This document shows, piece after piece, positions 1 through 8,906 of a stretch of DNA of 64,000 bases (positions are counted from its first letter, which is position 1; the number at the start of each line of letters is the position of its first letter). The notes below the pieces were generated by a model. The model saw only the letters and a list, made by a program, of their open reading frames with translations. It had not been told where the DNA came from and ran no database searches. Both the position numbers and the translations under genes were made by a program. Source of the stretch: Faucicola osloensis_B (GTDB lineage: Bacteria; Pseudomonadota; Gammaproteobacteria; Pseudomonadales; Moraxellaceae); contig CAXORL010000001.1 in NCBI GenBank assembly GCA_964211495.1, positions 1,054,001-1,118,000 of the forward strand, given 5' to 3'.

Positions 1-1608
1 GATTGGAAAAACGACCTCATCCCCCCTGAAAAAGCAGCGGATACGTTGACCGACCCTGAAGATATGCTATTTGCAACACTTTATCAACTCTACGAGCGTA
101 ACCTACGTGCCTACAATGCGGTGGATTTTGATGACTTAATTGTGATGCCGACACGGCTATTGCAGGAAAATAGCCAAGTATGTGATAAATGGCAAAATCG
201 CATACGCTATCTACTGGTAGATGAATACCAAGATACCAATACCGCGCAATATGAATTGATTAAACTGCTAGTGGGCGTGCAGCCGCGTTTTACGGTGGTG
301 GGTGATGACGACCAATCCATCTATGCATGGCGTGGGGCAAAACCTGAAAACATGGCACTGCTGCAAGAGGATTTTCCCAAATTAAAAGTGGTTAAGCTTG
401 AGCAAAACTATCGCTCTACGTCGCGTATTCTGCACGCTGCCAACTCAGTGATTACCAATAATGAGCATTTATTTGAAAAAAAATTATGGTCAGATAAAGG
501 GCATGGCGAGCTGATTCGCATCATCAATTGTCGTAACGATGATGATGAAGCAGAGCGCGTTGCCAAAGAAATTATCACCCACAAACTTCGCAATGCCAAT
601 GAATGGCAAGATTATGCGGTACTGTATCGTAGTAACTTTCAGGCGCGGATGTTGGAAGCCCAGCTACGTCAGCTGCAAATCCCTTATAAGTTATCAGGCG
701 GCACGTCGTTTTTTGCACGTAGTGAAATCAAAGACATTATGAGCTATTTGCGCTTGATTCTAAATCCTGAAGACGACAGTGCCTTTCTACGCATTATCAA
801 TACCCCAAAACGTGGGCTTGGACCTGCCAGTCTTGAAAAGCTCGGATTATTTGCCCAAGAACACCAAGTCTCGCTCTTGATGGCAAGTGGTCATAGTGGA
901 CTGACGCATGTGTTACCCAAAAAAGCCAGTGGCGAGCTTAAAGAATTTGCTGATTTTATCGAGCGTTACACCCAAGAGCTATACCAGCATCCCGACCCTG
1001 TGCCGCTGGTCAAGCAAATGATTGATGAAACTGGCTATATCGATTTGGTACGAAGCGAAGCAAAAACCCCGCAGCAAGAAAAAATTCGTATTGATAATAT
1101 CGAAACCCTATACGCCAGTATCCAAAACCTCATTAACCGCGCGGATGATGACGATGATCGCACCATTGATGCAGTCATTCGTAAGCTTGTGCTACTTGAT
1201 ATGCTTGAGCAGCAGCAGGAAGAGGAAAATACCAACAAAGTCAATCTGATGACGCTACACGCCGCTAAAGGACTTGAGTTTGATTATGTCTATATCATGG
1301 GACTTGAAGAAGAGTTATTACCGCATAAAAACTCCATTATTGCTGAATCCATCGAAGAAGAACGACGTTTGATGTATGTGGGCATTACCCGTGCCCGTAA
1401 AGAGCTGACCATGACGATGGCTGCCCAGCGCCGTGCAGGCGGGCAAATGAAAACCACCACCCCTAGCCGATTTATCGACGAGTTGCCGACAGAACATATC
1501 GATGCCCCTGGCATGAAAAAATCAGCGGCAGCGCATCAACCGAAGAAAACCGCAGAGGATTATTTGGCCAATATTCAAGCATTACTCAAAAGCAAAGCCG
1601 CTAAATAA
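1..1608 (+). CDS. rep: ATP-dependent DNA helicase Rep (5' end outside window)
   Basis: Superfamily 1A 3'-5' DNA helicase that helps restart and clear replication forks. The reading frame is open from base 1, so the N-terminus with the Walker A motif lies upstream of the window. Visible motifs in order: DEYQDTN (motif II, Walker B), GDDDQSIYAWRGA (III), LEQNYRST (IV), TLHAAKGLEFD (V) and EERRLMYVGITRAR (VI). The sequence after motif IV and the first residues of the window (DWKNDL) match Rep better than UvrD. The C-terminus ends in a lysine-rich tail. No clear terminator follows; a short tandem repeat lies about 110 bp downstream. Confidence 0.93.
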   Translation, partial: DWKNDLIPPEKAADTLTDPEDMLFATLYQLYERNLRAYNAVDFDDLIVMPTRLLQENSQVCDKWQNRIRYLLVDEYQDTNTAQYELIKLLVGVQPRFTVVGDDDQSIYAWRGAKPENMALLQEDFPKLKVVKLEQNYRSTSRILHAANSVITNNEHLFEKKLWSDKGHGELIRIINCRNDDDEAERVAKEIITHKLRNANEWQDYAVLYRSNFQARMLEAQLRQLQIPYKLSGGTSFFARSEIKDIMSYLRLILNPEDDSAFLRIINTPKRGLGPASLEKLGLFAQEHQVSLLMASGHSGLTHVLPKKASGELKEFADFIERYTQELYQHPDPVPLVKQMIDETGYIDLVRSEAKTPQQEKIRIDNIETLYASIQNLINRADDDDDRTIDAVIRKLVLLDMLEQQQEEENTNKVNLMTLHAAKGLEFDYVYIMGLEEELLPHKNSIIAESIEEERRLMYVGITRARKELTMTMAAQRRAGGQMKTTTPSRFIDELPTEHIDAPGMKKSAAAHQPKKTAEDYLANIQALLKSKAAK

Positions 1609-1715
1609 TTAATTGATAAAAAAACGGCATAGTAGAAAAGGCGTATAAAAAAGGGCAAAAAAGGTAACTTTAACCCATTTTTTTATTGCAAAACAGCCTG
1701 TATGACAAATATTTG

Positions 1716-1754
1716 ACCCAAGCACCCAAGCACCCAAGCACCCAAGCACCCAAG
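1716..1754. repeat. 8-bp tandem repeat, 4.9 copies
   Basis: Unit ACCCAAGC repeated head to tail with no mismatches from 1716 to 1754. It lies in the 423-bp gap between rep and the outer-membrane barrel gene, about 280 bp before that gene's start. An ORF on the minus strand (1609–1818) runs through it but looks like a chance frame. The rest of the gap is AT-rich and shows no gene. Confidence 0.9.
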
Positions 1755-2031
1755 TAAATGTAACTAAATATTTCTTTAAAAATAGGCGTTTGATAGGAGA
1801 TGTAACAAAAAATTTCAAATAGGTAGCTTAGTTACCTTTTTGGCAAATTTCATTTCATAACTTAACGTCCGACCTGTTAAACACAGACAGTAATCTAAAT
1901 TTATTTTGCTATGATGGCTTTAACAAAACAAACAGGGCAATATTTGAATTCCATAGATTCAAATTAACTTAACTAATAATTTTAAATGGCTTGTTGTGAT
2001 GCTTTTCAAAAAACTTCTAAAGGAGAAGACG

Positions 2032-2601
2032 ATGAAAACTTTAAATAAAACCCTATTAGCTTTAATTGCAGGTACAGTTGTGACTGCAGGTGCAAATGCT
2101 GCACTTTACCAAACAAATACTGTTGGCTACACCGGTCAACCCTATGTCGGTGTCAAAGCAGGTCAATTTAATACTGATGTTGACTATTATGATGCTGACA
2201 ATCAAACGGCTTATGGTGTATATGCAGGTTATAATTTTACCCCCAACTTTGGTGCGGAAGTTGAATATGTAGATTCTTCAAAAGAAGATTTAAAATATCG
2301 CGGTACGAAAGTAGGTGAAATTAGCACGAATACTGCAGGTTTATATGGTACTTATAAATACCAATTCCCAGCATCAAATGTTTATGCCAAAGGTAAACTA
2401 GGTATTGCGCAAACCCAAGTTGATGATGGTGATGATAAATATGACGAGTCAGGTCTTGCAGGTGGTGTCGGTTTAGGTTATAACCTTTCGCCAAATGCAT
2501 CTGTAGAAGCTGAATATACGCGTCTGCCTTCAGTTGACGTAACAAACAATGTTTCAGTTGACTCAGATTTAGTCACTGTCGGTGCTCACTATAAATTCTA
2601 A
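2032..2601 (+). CDS. Small outer-membrane beta-barrel protein (OmpA/OmpW-type porin-like)
   Basis: 189-residue secreted protein. The start at 2032 is chosen because a strong AAAGGAGA ribosome site precedes it and a classic signal peptide (MKTLNKTLLALIAGTVVTAGANA) follows, with likely cleavage after ANA. The upstream in-frame ATG at 1996 lacks such a site. The mature part is rich in alternating aromatic/glycine strands (for example GVYAGYNF, VGLGYNL) and ends in F (HYKF), the usual C-terminal signal of outer-membrane barrels recognised by BamA. It resembles the 8-stranded OmpA transmembrane-domain family without the peptidoglycan-binding domain. Acidic loops (DDGDDKYDE) are probably exposed. 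Exact function cannot be told. Confidence 0.8.
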   Translation: MKTLNKTLLALIAGTVVTAGANAALYQTNTVGYTGQPYVGVKAGQFNTDVDYYDADNQTAYGVYAGYNFTPNFGAEVEYVDSSKEDLKYRGTKVGEISTNTAGLYGTYKYQFPASNVYAKGKLGIAQTQVDDGDDKYDESGLAGGVGLGYNLSPNASVEAEYTRLPSVDVTNNVSVDSDLVTVGAHYKF

Positions 2602-2634
2602 TTGAATTGATAGATGAATACTGGATATCAATAC

Positions 2635-2665
2635 AAAAGAGTAGCTTATGGCTGCTCTTTTTTTT
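2635..2665 (+). terminator. Rho-independent terminator after the barrel protein gene
   Basis: 11-bp stem (2635–2645 with 2651–2661, one G·T pair), 5-nt loop, followed by a T run. It is placed 33 bp after the stop codon. Confidence 0.85.
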
Positions 2666-2806
2666 GGTTTCTCTTTTAGTTTTTTCTTTTTGGTTAAGAA
2701 AACTTACCTTGATATTTGCTTAGTATTTACTCAGAATTGTGCAATTTAGGTTTATAATACAGTTTTTTTTATACATTTTTTATATATTTAAGATAAGTTG
2801 GTAAGT

Positions 2807-3271
2807 ATGAAGCAAGTACAAATCAAGATTTTAAACCCCAAAATTGGTAATGATGATAAATTTCCCCTACCTCATCGGGCAACAGACGGCTCGGCGGGCA
2901 TAGATTTGCGTGCTTGTATCGATGAGCCTACCATCATAAAAGCGGGTAAAAGCCAGTTGATTGGTACGGGACTCGCCATCTATATTCAAGACCCTGATTA
3001 TGTGGGTTTTATCATGCCGCGTTCAGGATTAGGGCATAAGCATGGTATCGTCCTCGGTAATTTAACGGGCGTGATTGATGCTGATTACCAAGGCGAATTA
3101 ATGGTCTCTATCTGGAACCGTAGTCAAACCGATTATGTCTTACAACCTGGCGAGAAAATGGCGCAGTACTTGATCGTGCCGATTGCACGTCCAACTTTTG
3201 AGATTGTAGCAGAGTTTTCTGATATCAGCGTACGCGGTGAAGGCGGTTTTGGCTCAACGGGAACCCATTAA
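2807..3271 (+). CDS. dut: Deoxyuridine 5'-triphosphate nucleotidohydrolase (dUTPase)
   Basis: Cytoplasmic homotrimeric enzyme that hydrolyses dUTP to dUMP and pyrophosphate, keeping uracil out of DNA and feeding dTMP synthesis. All five family motifs are visible: GSAGIDLRA (I), PRSGLGHKHGI (II/III start), GVIDADYQGEL (III, catalytic Asp), PGEKMAQ (IV) and RGEGGFGSTG (V, the ATP-loop-like tail). Length 154 residues is normal. The ATG at 2807 matches the usual N-terminus; a TTG nine bases upstream is possible. First gene of a dut–mutase–argB group conserved in Pseudomonas relatives. A TATAAT at 2753–2758 may be its -10 box. Confidence 0.96.
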   Translation: MKQVQIKILNPKIGNDDKFPLPHRATDGSAGIDLRACIDEPTIIKAGKSQLIGTGLAIYIQDPDYVGFIMPRSGLGHKHGIVLGNLTGVIDADYQGELMVSIWNRSQTDYVLQPGEKMAQYLIVPIARPTFEIVAEFSDISVRGEGGFGSTGTH

Positions 3272-3382
3272 TTATTAGCATTTTTTCAGTTCTTTTTAAC
3301 AATTTATAACAGAGTATTTAATTATTTTGCCAAATTTCGATGCTATGATTTTGGTAGTGTAAAATCAATTAGATGTTTTTTT

Positions 3383-4951
3383 ATGAATACTCTGTTTATT
3401 CATCCTTTTTTTCCGCAAAAATCTCTTTTTAAAGCTTACGATATTCGTGGTGATGTCACCTTATTTACCGATGATTTTGTCTGGTCATTGGCAAGGGCGT
3501 TTGCCGAGCTTTTTGTCTATACTCACCAAACCGCGGCAAAAACGCAAACTTTAGCGGTGAACAAACCTACGGTTGTCATCGGTTATGATGCTCGCCACCA
3601 AAGCCAAGAAATTGCCAAATATATGGCGTATGCTTGCCAGCAAGCCGGTCTAGTGGTGCAGTGGTTGGGACTGACAACCACACCGATGATGGCATTTATG
3701 GCACAGCAATTTTCGGGTAATGGGCTGATGGTCACCGCCAGTCATTCGCAAAAGCATATCAATGGCATTAAATGGCTTATCAATCATGAGTCGCCAAGCA
3801 GTGATGATGTGCAGCAGCTTTATGAGGCTTTAATTGGCTACAAAGCCATTGTGCCTGATGACAGGCTTATTGCTGCCATCGAGCAAACTACTTATACAAC
3901 GCCCAAGGATTTTTTTGCAACTTATATCCAGGCTATCGAGCAGGCTTTTACTCACATCAATCAAGCCAAACTCACTCAAACCACCTATTTTCATGCCCCA
4001 CAGCAAATTGTCATCGACTGTATGCATGGTGCGACCAGTGATTTTGCAGAGGCTCTATTTAGCCAGCTTGGCTATTGTTGCATCATGCTAAACGCCTCCC
4101 CCGATGGCAATTTTCCCCAAGGTAACCCAGACCCAACGCAATCCAATCGCTTGATGCAGTTAGCTCACACAGTCAAAGCTACAGGCTCAGATATCGGCTT
4201 GGCGTTTGATGGCGATGGCGATCGGGTGATGGTAATTGATGCACAGGGTCAGATGATTAGCCCTGACAATTTGCTTTATCTACTCTCTCGCATTGCCATT
4301 GAAGAATTGCCCAGTGCGCATACATCAACTGCTAAAAAAGTCATTTTTGATGTCAAATGCTCGCATCATGTACCCAATCTCATCGCTTCGCATGGTGCCA
4401 CCCCGATGATGACCAAAACTGGCAGTAGCTTGATGCGAAAGTCGTTACAAAACAAATCAGACAACGCAATTTTTGCAGGTGAGTTATCAGGGCATTTTAT
4501 TTTTAACGATGGCTATTTTGTGCTACATGACGATGCCATGTACGCAGCTGCCCGCTTGCTCAATTGGTTAAGCCATCAACCTACCAGCCTCACTGATATC
4601 CTAGCGAGTTTGCCCACTTGCATTAGTACGGCGGATATGTACCTACCTATTGCGGATAACCATTATGGTCAAACCGTGATTGCCCGTATCACGGCACTGG
4701 GTAAAAAGCCGTTTAAACGGTTAAAAGCGTCATTTGCGGTCAAAAATGTCAATACGATTGATGGGTTACGCTTGGATTTTGCGCAGGGATTTGGTATTTT
4801 ACGCAAGTCAAATACGGGCAGTTTTTTGACCGTGCGTTTTTCTGCCAATGACGTTGCTGAGCTGCGGCATATTCAATCTATTTTTGTTGACTTATGTCGT
4901 ACGATTGATGACAACCTTGCCGAGCAAGTCGCACAAATTCAGCCTGTATAA
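3383..4951 (+). CDS. algC: Phosphomannomutase/phosphoglucomutase (AlgC/ManB family)
   Basis: Alpha-D-phosphohexomutase interconverting hexose 6- and 1-phosphates for polysaccharide and LOS precursors. 522 residues, longer than the roughly 460 of Pseudomonas AlgC. Seen: FKAYDIRG near the N-terminus, phosphoserine loop TASHS (about residue 119), metal loop DGDGDR (about 275), sugar loop GELSGH (about 366) and phosphate site SNTGSFLTVRFSA near the C-terminus. The loops deviate from the family: TASHNP is TASHSQ, KTGHS is KTGSS, and SNTTP is SNTGS. The dut–algC–argB order supports the assignment. Whether it is a true bifunctional PMM/PGM or a diverged mutase is open. Confidence 0.82.
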   Translation: MNTLFIHPFFPQKSLFKAYDIRGDVTLFTDDFVWSLARAFAELFVYTHQTAAKTQTLAVNKPTVVIGYDARHQSQEIAKYMAYACQQAGLVVQWLGLTTTPMMAFMAQQFSGNGLMVTASHSQKHINGIKWLINHESPSSDDVQQLYEALIGYKAIVPDDRLIAAIEQTTYTTPKDFFATYIQAIEQAFTHINQAKLTQTTYFHAPQQIVIDCMHGATSDFAEALFSQLGYCCIMLNASPDGNFPQGNPDPTQSNRLMQLAHTVKATGSDIGLAFDGDGDRVMVIDAQGQMISPDNLLYLLSRIAIEELPSAHTSTAKKVIFDVKCSHHVPNLIASHGATPMMTKTGSSLMRKSLQNKSDNAIFAGELSGHFIFNDGYFVLHDDAMYAAARLLNWLSHQPTSLTDILASLPTCISTADMYLPIADNHYGQTVIARITALGKKPFKRLKASFAVKNVNTIDGLRLDFAQGFGILRKSNTGSFLTVRFSANDVAELRHIQSIFVDLCRTIDDNLAEQVAQIQPV

Positions 4952-5012
4952 ACACCGCTTGTAAAATCGCATTTTAAAAAACGTCTCTAGCAAAATTATA
5001 TAAGGATTTGAA

Positions 5013-5909
5013 ATGGCATTAGATCTTGAGCAAGCCATGCATACCGCTGACGTATTGACCGAAGCACTACCCTACATCCAGCGTTTTGAAGGTAAAGTAA
5101 TGGTAGTCAAATACGGCGGCAATGCCATGACTGATCCGATATTAGAGAGTTCTTTTGCCAGAGATATCGTCATGCTAAAAACCGTCGGCATTCATCCTGT
5201 GGTCGTCCATGGCGGCGGTCCACAAGTCGATAACTTGCTTAAAGAATTGGGGCGCAGCTCTGACCGCATTGATGGCATGCGAGTGACCGACAAAGCCACC
5301 ATGGATGTGGTGGAAATGGTACTGGGTGGTAGCGTCAACAAATCTATCGTCAATCTCATCAACAAACACGGTGGTCGTGCTATTGGCTTAACCGGTAAAG
5401 ATGCCAGTCTAATTCGCGCTAAAAAATTACCCATGACCAAAACGGATGAGCAAGGCAACGAGCAACAAATTGACTTGGGATTTGTGGGTGATGTGGTCAG
5501 CATCAATCGCGACGTGATTGACTTGATGATTGCCTCTAACTTTATTCCTGTCATTGCACCGCTTGGCGTGGATGATGAAGGCAATACTTACAATATCAAT
5601 GCCGATGTGGTGGCGGGGAAAGTCGCTGAGTTCATGCTCGCGGAAAAACTGATTTTACTGACCAACATCAAAGGGGTGCTTGATAAAGAAGGCAATGTTG
5701 CTACGGGACTTACCCCTAGCAAAGTGGATGAGATGATTGCCGATGGCACTATCTCTGGCGGCATGATTCCAAAAATCAGCTATGCGCTAGAAGCAGTAAA
5801 AAACGGGGTAAAAAGTGCGGTGATTGTCGATGGTCGTGTCCCGCATGCGACCTTGTTAGAGGTCTTTACTGATAAAGGCGTTGGCACCCTCATCAGCCGC
5901 CATCCTTGA
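5013..5909 (+). CDS. argB: Acetylglutamate kinase
   Basis: Phosphorylates N-acetyl-L-glutamate, the second step of arginine synthesis, in the cytoplasm. 298 residues, typical of the arginine-inhibitable hexameric form. Amino-acid kinase fold motifs: VVKYGGNAM near residue 33, VHGGGPQVD near 67, VGDVVSIN, NINADVVAGKVA and LLTNIKGVLD. An AAGGATTTG ribosome site precedes the ATG. It follows the mutase by 61 bp and is probably co-transcribed with dut–algC. A terminator follows at 5967. Confidence 0.97.
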   Translation: MALDLEQAMHTADVLTEALPYIQRFEGKVMVVKYGGNAMTDPILESSFARDIVMLKTVGIHPVVVHGGGPQVDNLLKELGRSSDRIDGMRVTDKATMDVVEMVLGGSVNKSIVNLINKHGGRAIGLTGKDASLIRAKKLPMTKTDEQGNEQQIDLGFVGDVVSINRDVIDLMIASNFIPVIAPLGVDDEGNTYNINADVVAGKVAEFMLAEKLILLTNIKGVLDKEGNVATGLTPSKVDEMIADGTISGGMIPKISYALEAVKNGVKSAVIVDGRVPHATLLEVFTDKGVGTLISRHP

Positions 5910-5966
5910 AGTAACTTTTGCGTTACTTATGTTTCTGAGTGGTTTTTGGGTTGCTTTTGGGTTAAT

Positions 5967-5993
5967 AAGCCGCTGATTCAGGCGGTTTTTTTT
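5967..5993 (+). terminator. Terminator after argB
   Basis: 7-bp stem (5967–5973 with 5982–5988) containing CCGC/GCGG, 8-nt loop, followed by a run of T. A second inverted repeat without a T run (AAGTAAC…GTTACTT, about 5910–5928) lies just before it. Confidence 0.75.
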
Positions 5994-6182
5994 CGCTCAT
6001 GATATGGTCAAATACAGGATAGATTTTATAATTACAACACAAATGTAATTGGTATTTTTTCTAATATTCACTATCATGACTATTTTAATTTGCAAATTTA
6101 TATAATGTTGCAAGCGGCTGTAGCGGATAATAGCAATTATTTGAAGTTGATATTCACGTACCACTTACCAAGGACTGTTGGG

Positions 6183-6689
6183 ATGTCACAAAAATACTTT
6201 ATGGCTTATTGTAGTGAAATAACGCTGACTGCGGCGTTAAATCAACATACGTTTACCCACATTCTGAACCAATCTATTAAAAATAATACCCGCTCTGGTA
6301 TCACTGGTTTTTTGCTGTATGATGCCGGTAAGTTTTTTCAGTATTATGAAGGCGATGAGTTAGCGTGTGCAAACTTGCTGCAAGCTTTAAAACAAGATAA
6401 TCGCCACACCCATATCAAAATCATTGGTCAAGGCTATATTTCAAGTACCGTATTTGACAACTGGTTTATGGGTTGTTTTGATTTATCCAAGCATTCCTAT
6501 GACTTTAAACACCATGCTTTTATAGAATCATTTGATGTGTATAGTTGGGGCATGCAAGAAGTCGTCAAGCTGATTGATATCATGTCAGAGCAAAGAATCA
6601 CTTACGTCACGCCGCAAAAACCTATCAAATCACTGTTTAGTAAACGCTTTATGCGTATTCGAAATTTCACCCTGCCGTTTCAAGCTTAG
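6183..6689 (+). CDS. BLUF-domain blue-light photoreceptor, single domain
   Basis: FAD-binding blue-light sensor of the BLUF family. The start at 6183 is chosen because AAGGA precedes it and the BLUF fold begins at once (KYFMAYCSE, holding the conserved Tyr). The FAD-contacting Asn is in NNTRSGITG and the signalling Gln in GKFFQYYEG. About 168 residues: BLUF domain (1–95) plus a helical, basic tail with no recognisable output domain, so it probably acts by protein contact, as short BLUF proteins such as PixD, BlsA or YcgF fragments do. It stands alone between the argB terminator and rnpB. Partner unknown. Confidence 0.87.
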   Translation: MSQKYFMAYCSEITLTAALNQHTFTHILNQSIKNNTRSGITGFLLYDAGKFFQYYEGDELACANLLQALKQDNRHTHIKIIGQGYISSTVFDNWFMGCFDLSKHSYDFKHHAFIESFDVYSWGMQEVVKLIDIMSEQRITYVTPQKPIKSLFSKRFMRIRNFTLPFQA

Positions 6690-6790
6690 TGGCTAATCTC
6701 AAATCTACTAAATCGGCAAGTTAAGCCAGCTTCACACTTTATGATAATCAGGAAGTTAAAACGGTATTATTGCCACCCGTAAAAATAAAA

Positions 6791-6812
6791 AACCTATTGA
6801 TAACAATAGGTT
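6791..6812 (-). terminator. Terminator of rnpB
   Basis: Perfect 9-bp inverted repeat (6791–6799 with 6804–6812), 4-nt loop. Read on the minus strand it ends in a T-rich run, directly downstream of the RNase P RNA 3' end. Confidence 0.8.
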
Positions 6813-6824
6813 GATTAAAATAAG

Positions 6825-7177
6825 TATGGCAAACCGATAAGCCGGGTTCTGTCTAGGACGAACATTCATCTAGGCGTATCGTTACCAATACGCTCAAGCA
6901 ACCTACCCGTGTCCAACGCGGGCAACGCCATACGGACACCTATTTGGTCTTGCTACGAGTGGAGTTTACCTTGCCATGAACTGTTACCAGTCATGCGGTG
7001 GGCTCTTACCCCACCCTTTCACCCTTACCTTATTGCTAAGGCGGTCTACTCTCTGCTGCACTTGTCGTAGGCTTACGCCCCCCAGCCGTTAGCTGGCACT
7101 CTGCCCTGTGTAGCCCGGACTTTCCTCCCCTTACCCACTGTAAACAGGGGCAAGCAGCGTTCGTCTGGTCTGCCAAG
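6825..7177 (-). ncRNA. rnpB: RNase P RNA (bacterial type A)
   Basis: Catalytic RNA that trims tRNA 5' leaders. On the minus strand the signature blocks appear in order: GACCAGACGAACGC near the 5' end, GGGGAGGAAAGTCCGGGCT, AGGGCAGAGTGCC, and the 3' block AACCCGGCTTATCGG. Helix P1 can be drawn between 7167–7175 and 6827–6835 (nine pairs with one G·U), which sets the ends to within a few bases. Length about 350 nt is as expected. A terminator follows at 6791–6812. Confidence 0.95.
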
Positions 7178-7204
7178 GCAAGCATTATAACAGGCTTTAT
7201 CTAT

Positions 7205-7618
7205 TTAGTCACGGTCAGCAGGCAACGCATACGTACCGACTGCATGCGCCACAGGTCTGTCATCACCTTCTGAGTAAATCAATACATCGCCTACCGCAAG
7301 CGTGCGCCCAACTTTGATAAGCTGGCATTTGGCGATAAGGTTGGCTTGTGCAGAGGGTTTTCGCAGAAAAGACACGTTAAGATTGGTGGTCACTGCCAAT
7401 GGCACTATACCGATTTCGCCCAAAATAGCCACATATAGCGCAACATCGGCCACTTTCATCATCACAGGCCCTGATACCGTGCCACCCGGTCGTAACTCAT
7501 CATCACCGATAGGATGGGATACAATGGCTTGCCCGTTACCCACCGATTCGATGTGGCAGTTGGCTTGGGGGAAAGATTGCTGCAGAAAAGCACTCAGTTC
7601 TGCTTTATTGGCGGGCAT
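7205..7618 (-). CDS. Hotdog-fold thioesterase (PaaI/YigI-like)
   Basis: Probable acyl-CoA thioesterase of the PaaI/DUF4442 hotdog superfamily. The block GGTVSGPVMMKVADVALYVA resembles the active-site helix of the family, with Asp as a candidate catalytic residue, followed by TTNLNVSFLRKP, the usual central strand. The ATG at 7618 is preferred over the in-frame ATG at 7624: the AAGGA ribosome site directly abuts 7624 but is correctly spaced (6 nt) for 7618. 137 residues. Substrate unknown. It lies between rnpB and the ferredoxin gene on the same strand as both. Confidence 0.78.
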   Translation of the reverse strand: MPANKAELSAFLQQSFPQANCHIESVGNGQAIVSHPIGDDELRPGGTVSGPVMMKVADVALYVAILGEIGIVPLAVTTNLNVSFLRKPSAQANLIAKCQLIKVGRTLAVGDVLIYSEGDDRPVAHAVGTYALPADRD

Positions 7619-7684
7619 AGACATTCCTTATCTATAATAGCTTTGTTAAAAATCGACGTTGTGAAAAATAGTGGTTGTGAAAAT

Positions 7685-7948
7685 TTATTGACTGGTTTTA
7701 GTTTGGGTGATGCGCTCAAATTTGAGCAGCAACTGCGCTGGCGTCTCCAAATAGTTAGGATCTTTGGGGATGCAATCAGGTACGGGACAAAACAGCGAAC
7801 ACTGCGGTTCATCAAAATGACCGACGCACTCGGTGCACAGCGCAGGGTCAATTTCATAAATCAACTCACCCACATAAATCGCATCGTTGGGGCAAAGGGG
7901 CTCGCAGACATCGCAGTTGATACATTCATCAGTGATTATTAATGCCAT
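7685..7948 (-). CDS. YfhL-type 2[4Fe-4S] ferredoxin
   Basis: Small electron carrier with two 4Fe-4S sites. CINCDVCEPLCP gives the first CxxCxxCxxxCP motif, and CTECVGHFDEPQCSLFCP the second, with the enlarged loop between Cys pairs typical of the YfhL/Allochromatium vinosum-type ferredoxins. The start at 7948 (MALIITDECINC) matches the family; an upstream TTG would add seven residues. 87 residues. It sits directly downstream of coaD on the same strand, a pairing common in gammaproteobacteria. Confidence 0.92.
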   Translation of the reverse strand: MALIITDECINCDVCEPLCPNDAIYVGELIYEIDPALCTECVGHFDEPQCSLFCPVPDCIPKDPNYLETPAQLLLKFERITQTKTSQ

Positions 7949-7991
7949 AGCTTTTAAAACGTTTACCAAGAAACGTTTATTTTACCACGAC

Positions 7992-8516
7992 TTACCAACC
8001 CTGTTGTTTTTTTCGTTCAAATGCTTCTTCGACACACGGCGGTACAAATTTACTCACATCACCGTCTAATTTGCCAATTTCGCGCACCAGCGTTGAGGAG
8101 ATAAAAGAATATTGCTGCGATGGGGTTAAAAACACCGCTTCAAAGTTTGGGTCTAGTTCACGATTGAGATTGGCAAGCTGAAATTCATACTCAAAATCTG
8201 ACATCGCCCGCAATCCACGCAGCACACCTGTGGCTTGTTGATTTTTTGCCAAATCCACCAACAACCCATCAAAACCAATCACCGAAATATTGCTCAAACC
8301 TTTATCATGACAGGATTTTTCTACCAGTCCAATCCGTTCCTCTAACGTAAATAGCGGTTTTTTATGATGACCAATCGCCACCGCGACAATCACCTCATCA
8401 AACAGGCGGCAAGCGCGCTTAATCAAATCAAGGTGCCCTTTGGTAATCGGGTCAAACGTACCGGGATAGATAATTTTGGTATAGTGATTGGCAAATGGCT
8501 GGCTGGCTGCTGACAT
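7992..8516 (-). CDS. coaD: Phosphopantetheine adenylyltransferase
   Basis: Fourth step of CoA synthesis: transfers AMP from ATP to 4'-phosphopantetheine. The nucleotidyltransferase motif is YPGTFDPITKGHLDL (T/HxGH type), followed by the family blocks RGLRAMSDFEYEFQLANLN and YSFISSTLVREI. 174 residues with a short extra N-terminus; the conserved region starts at about residue 14. The gene is followed 43 bp later by the ferredoxin gene. Confidence 0.97.
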   Translation of the reverse strand: MSAASQPFANHYTKIIYPGTFDPITKGHLDLIKRACRLFDEVIVAVAIGHHKKPLFTLEERIGLVEKSCHDKGLSNISVIGFDGLLVDLAKNQQATGVLRGLRAMSDFEYEFQLANLNRELDPNFEAVFLTPSQQYSFISSTLVREIGKLDGDVSKFVPPCVEEAFERKKQQGW

Positions 8517-8906
8517 GGCTGTCTCTTTATGGTAAATAATGCGCTATTTGGTGCTAACAATACGGCTAAAACAAAGATTGCTAGTTTGTTGCTAATCCTA
8601 GCAAAATTTGACCCCAATTAACAATCAAATCTCACTATCAATCTGTGTTTAGCGTGTTATCATGACAGCTTTGCAGCATTTTACCCAAAGCCTAATTAAA
8701 ATTTAGGGTAAAGCCTAGCAATCAAAAACTTAAATTTAATAATCGAAATCTATGAATTGATTTATTGGGATTTATCGCCATATTAAACGGCTTGTCATAC
8801 TGATTTGTGGCAACACGATTGTTGTAGTAAGATTATTACAATAAGATGATTAAAAAACGCTGTGCAGCATTGGGTACGTCCGCGATGTTGCAGCAAGGAA
8901 ACCTAA
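8517..8906. other. Intergenic region between divergent coaD and smpB
   Basis: 390 bp, AT-rich, without a supported gene. It should contain the promoters of both divergent genes; no convincing -35/-10 pair was picked. An AAGGAAACC ribosome site lies just before smpB. Confidence 0.6.

Noticed and set aside
1609..1818. Minus-strand ORF of 69 codons through the 8-bp repeat
   Set aside because: No ribosome site, repetitive translation, no family resemblance.
7514..7942. Plus-strand ORF opposite the thioesterase and ferredoxin genes
   Set aside because: Shadow frame of two clear minus-strand genes.
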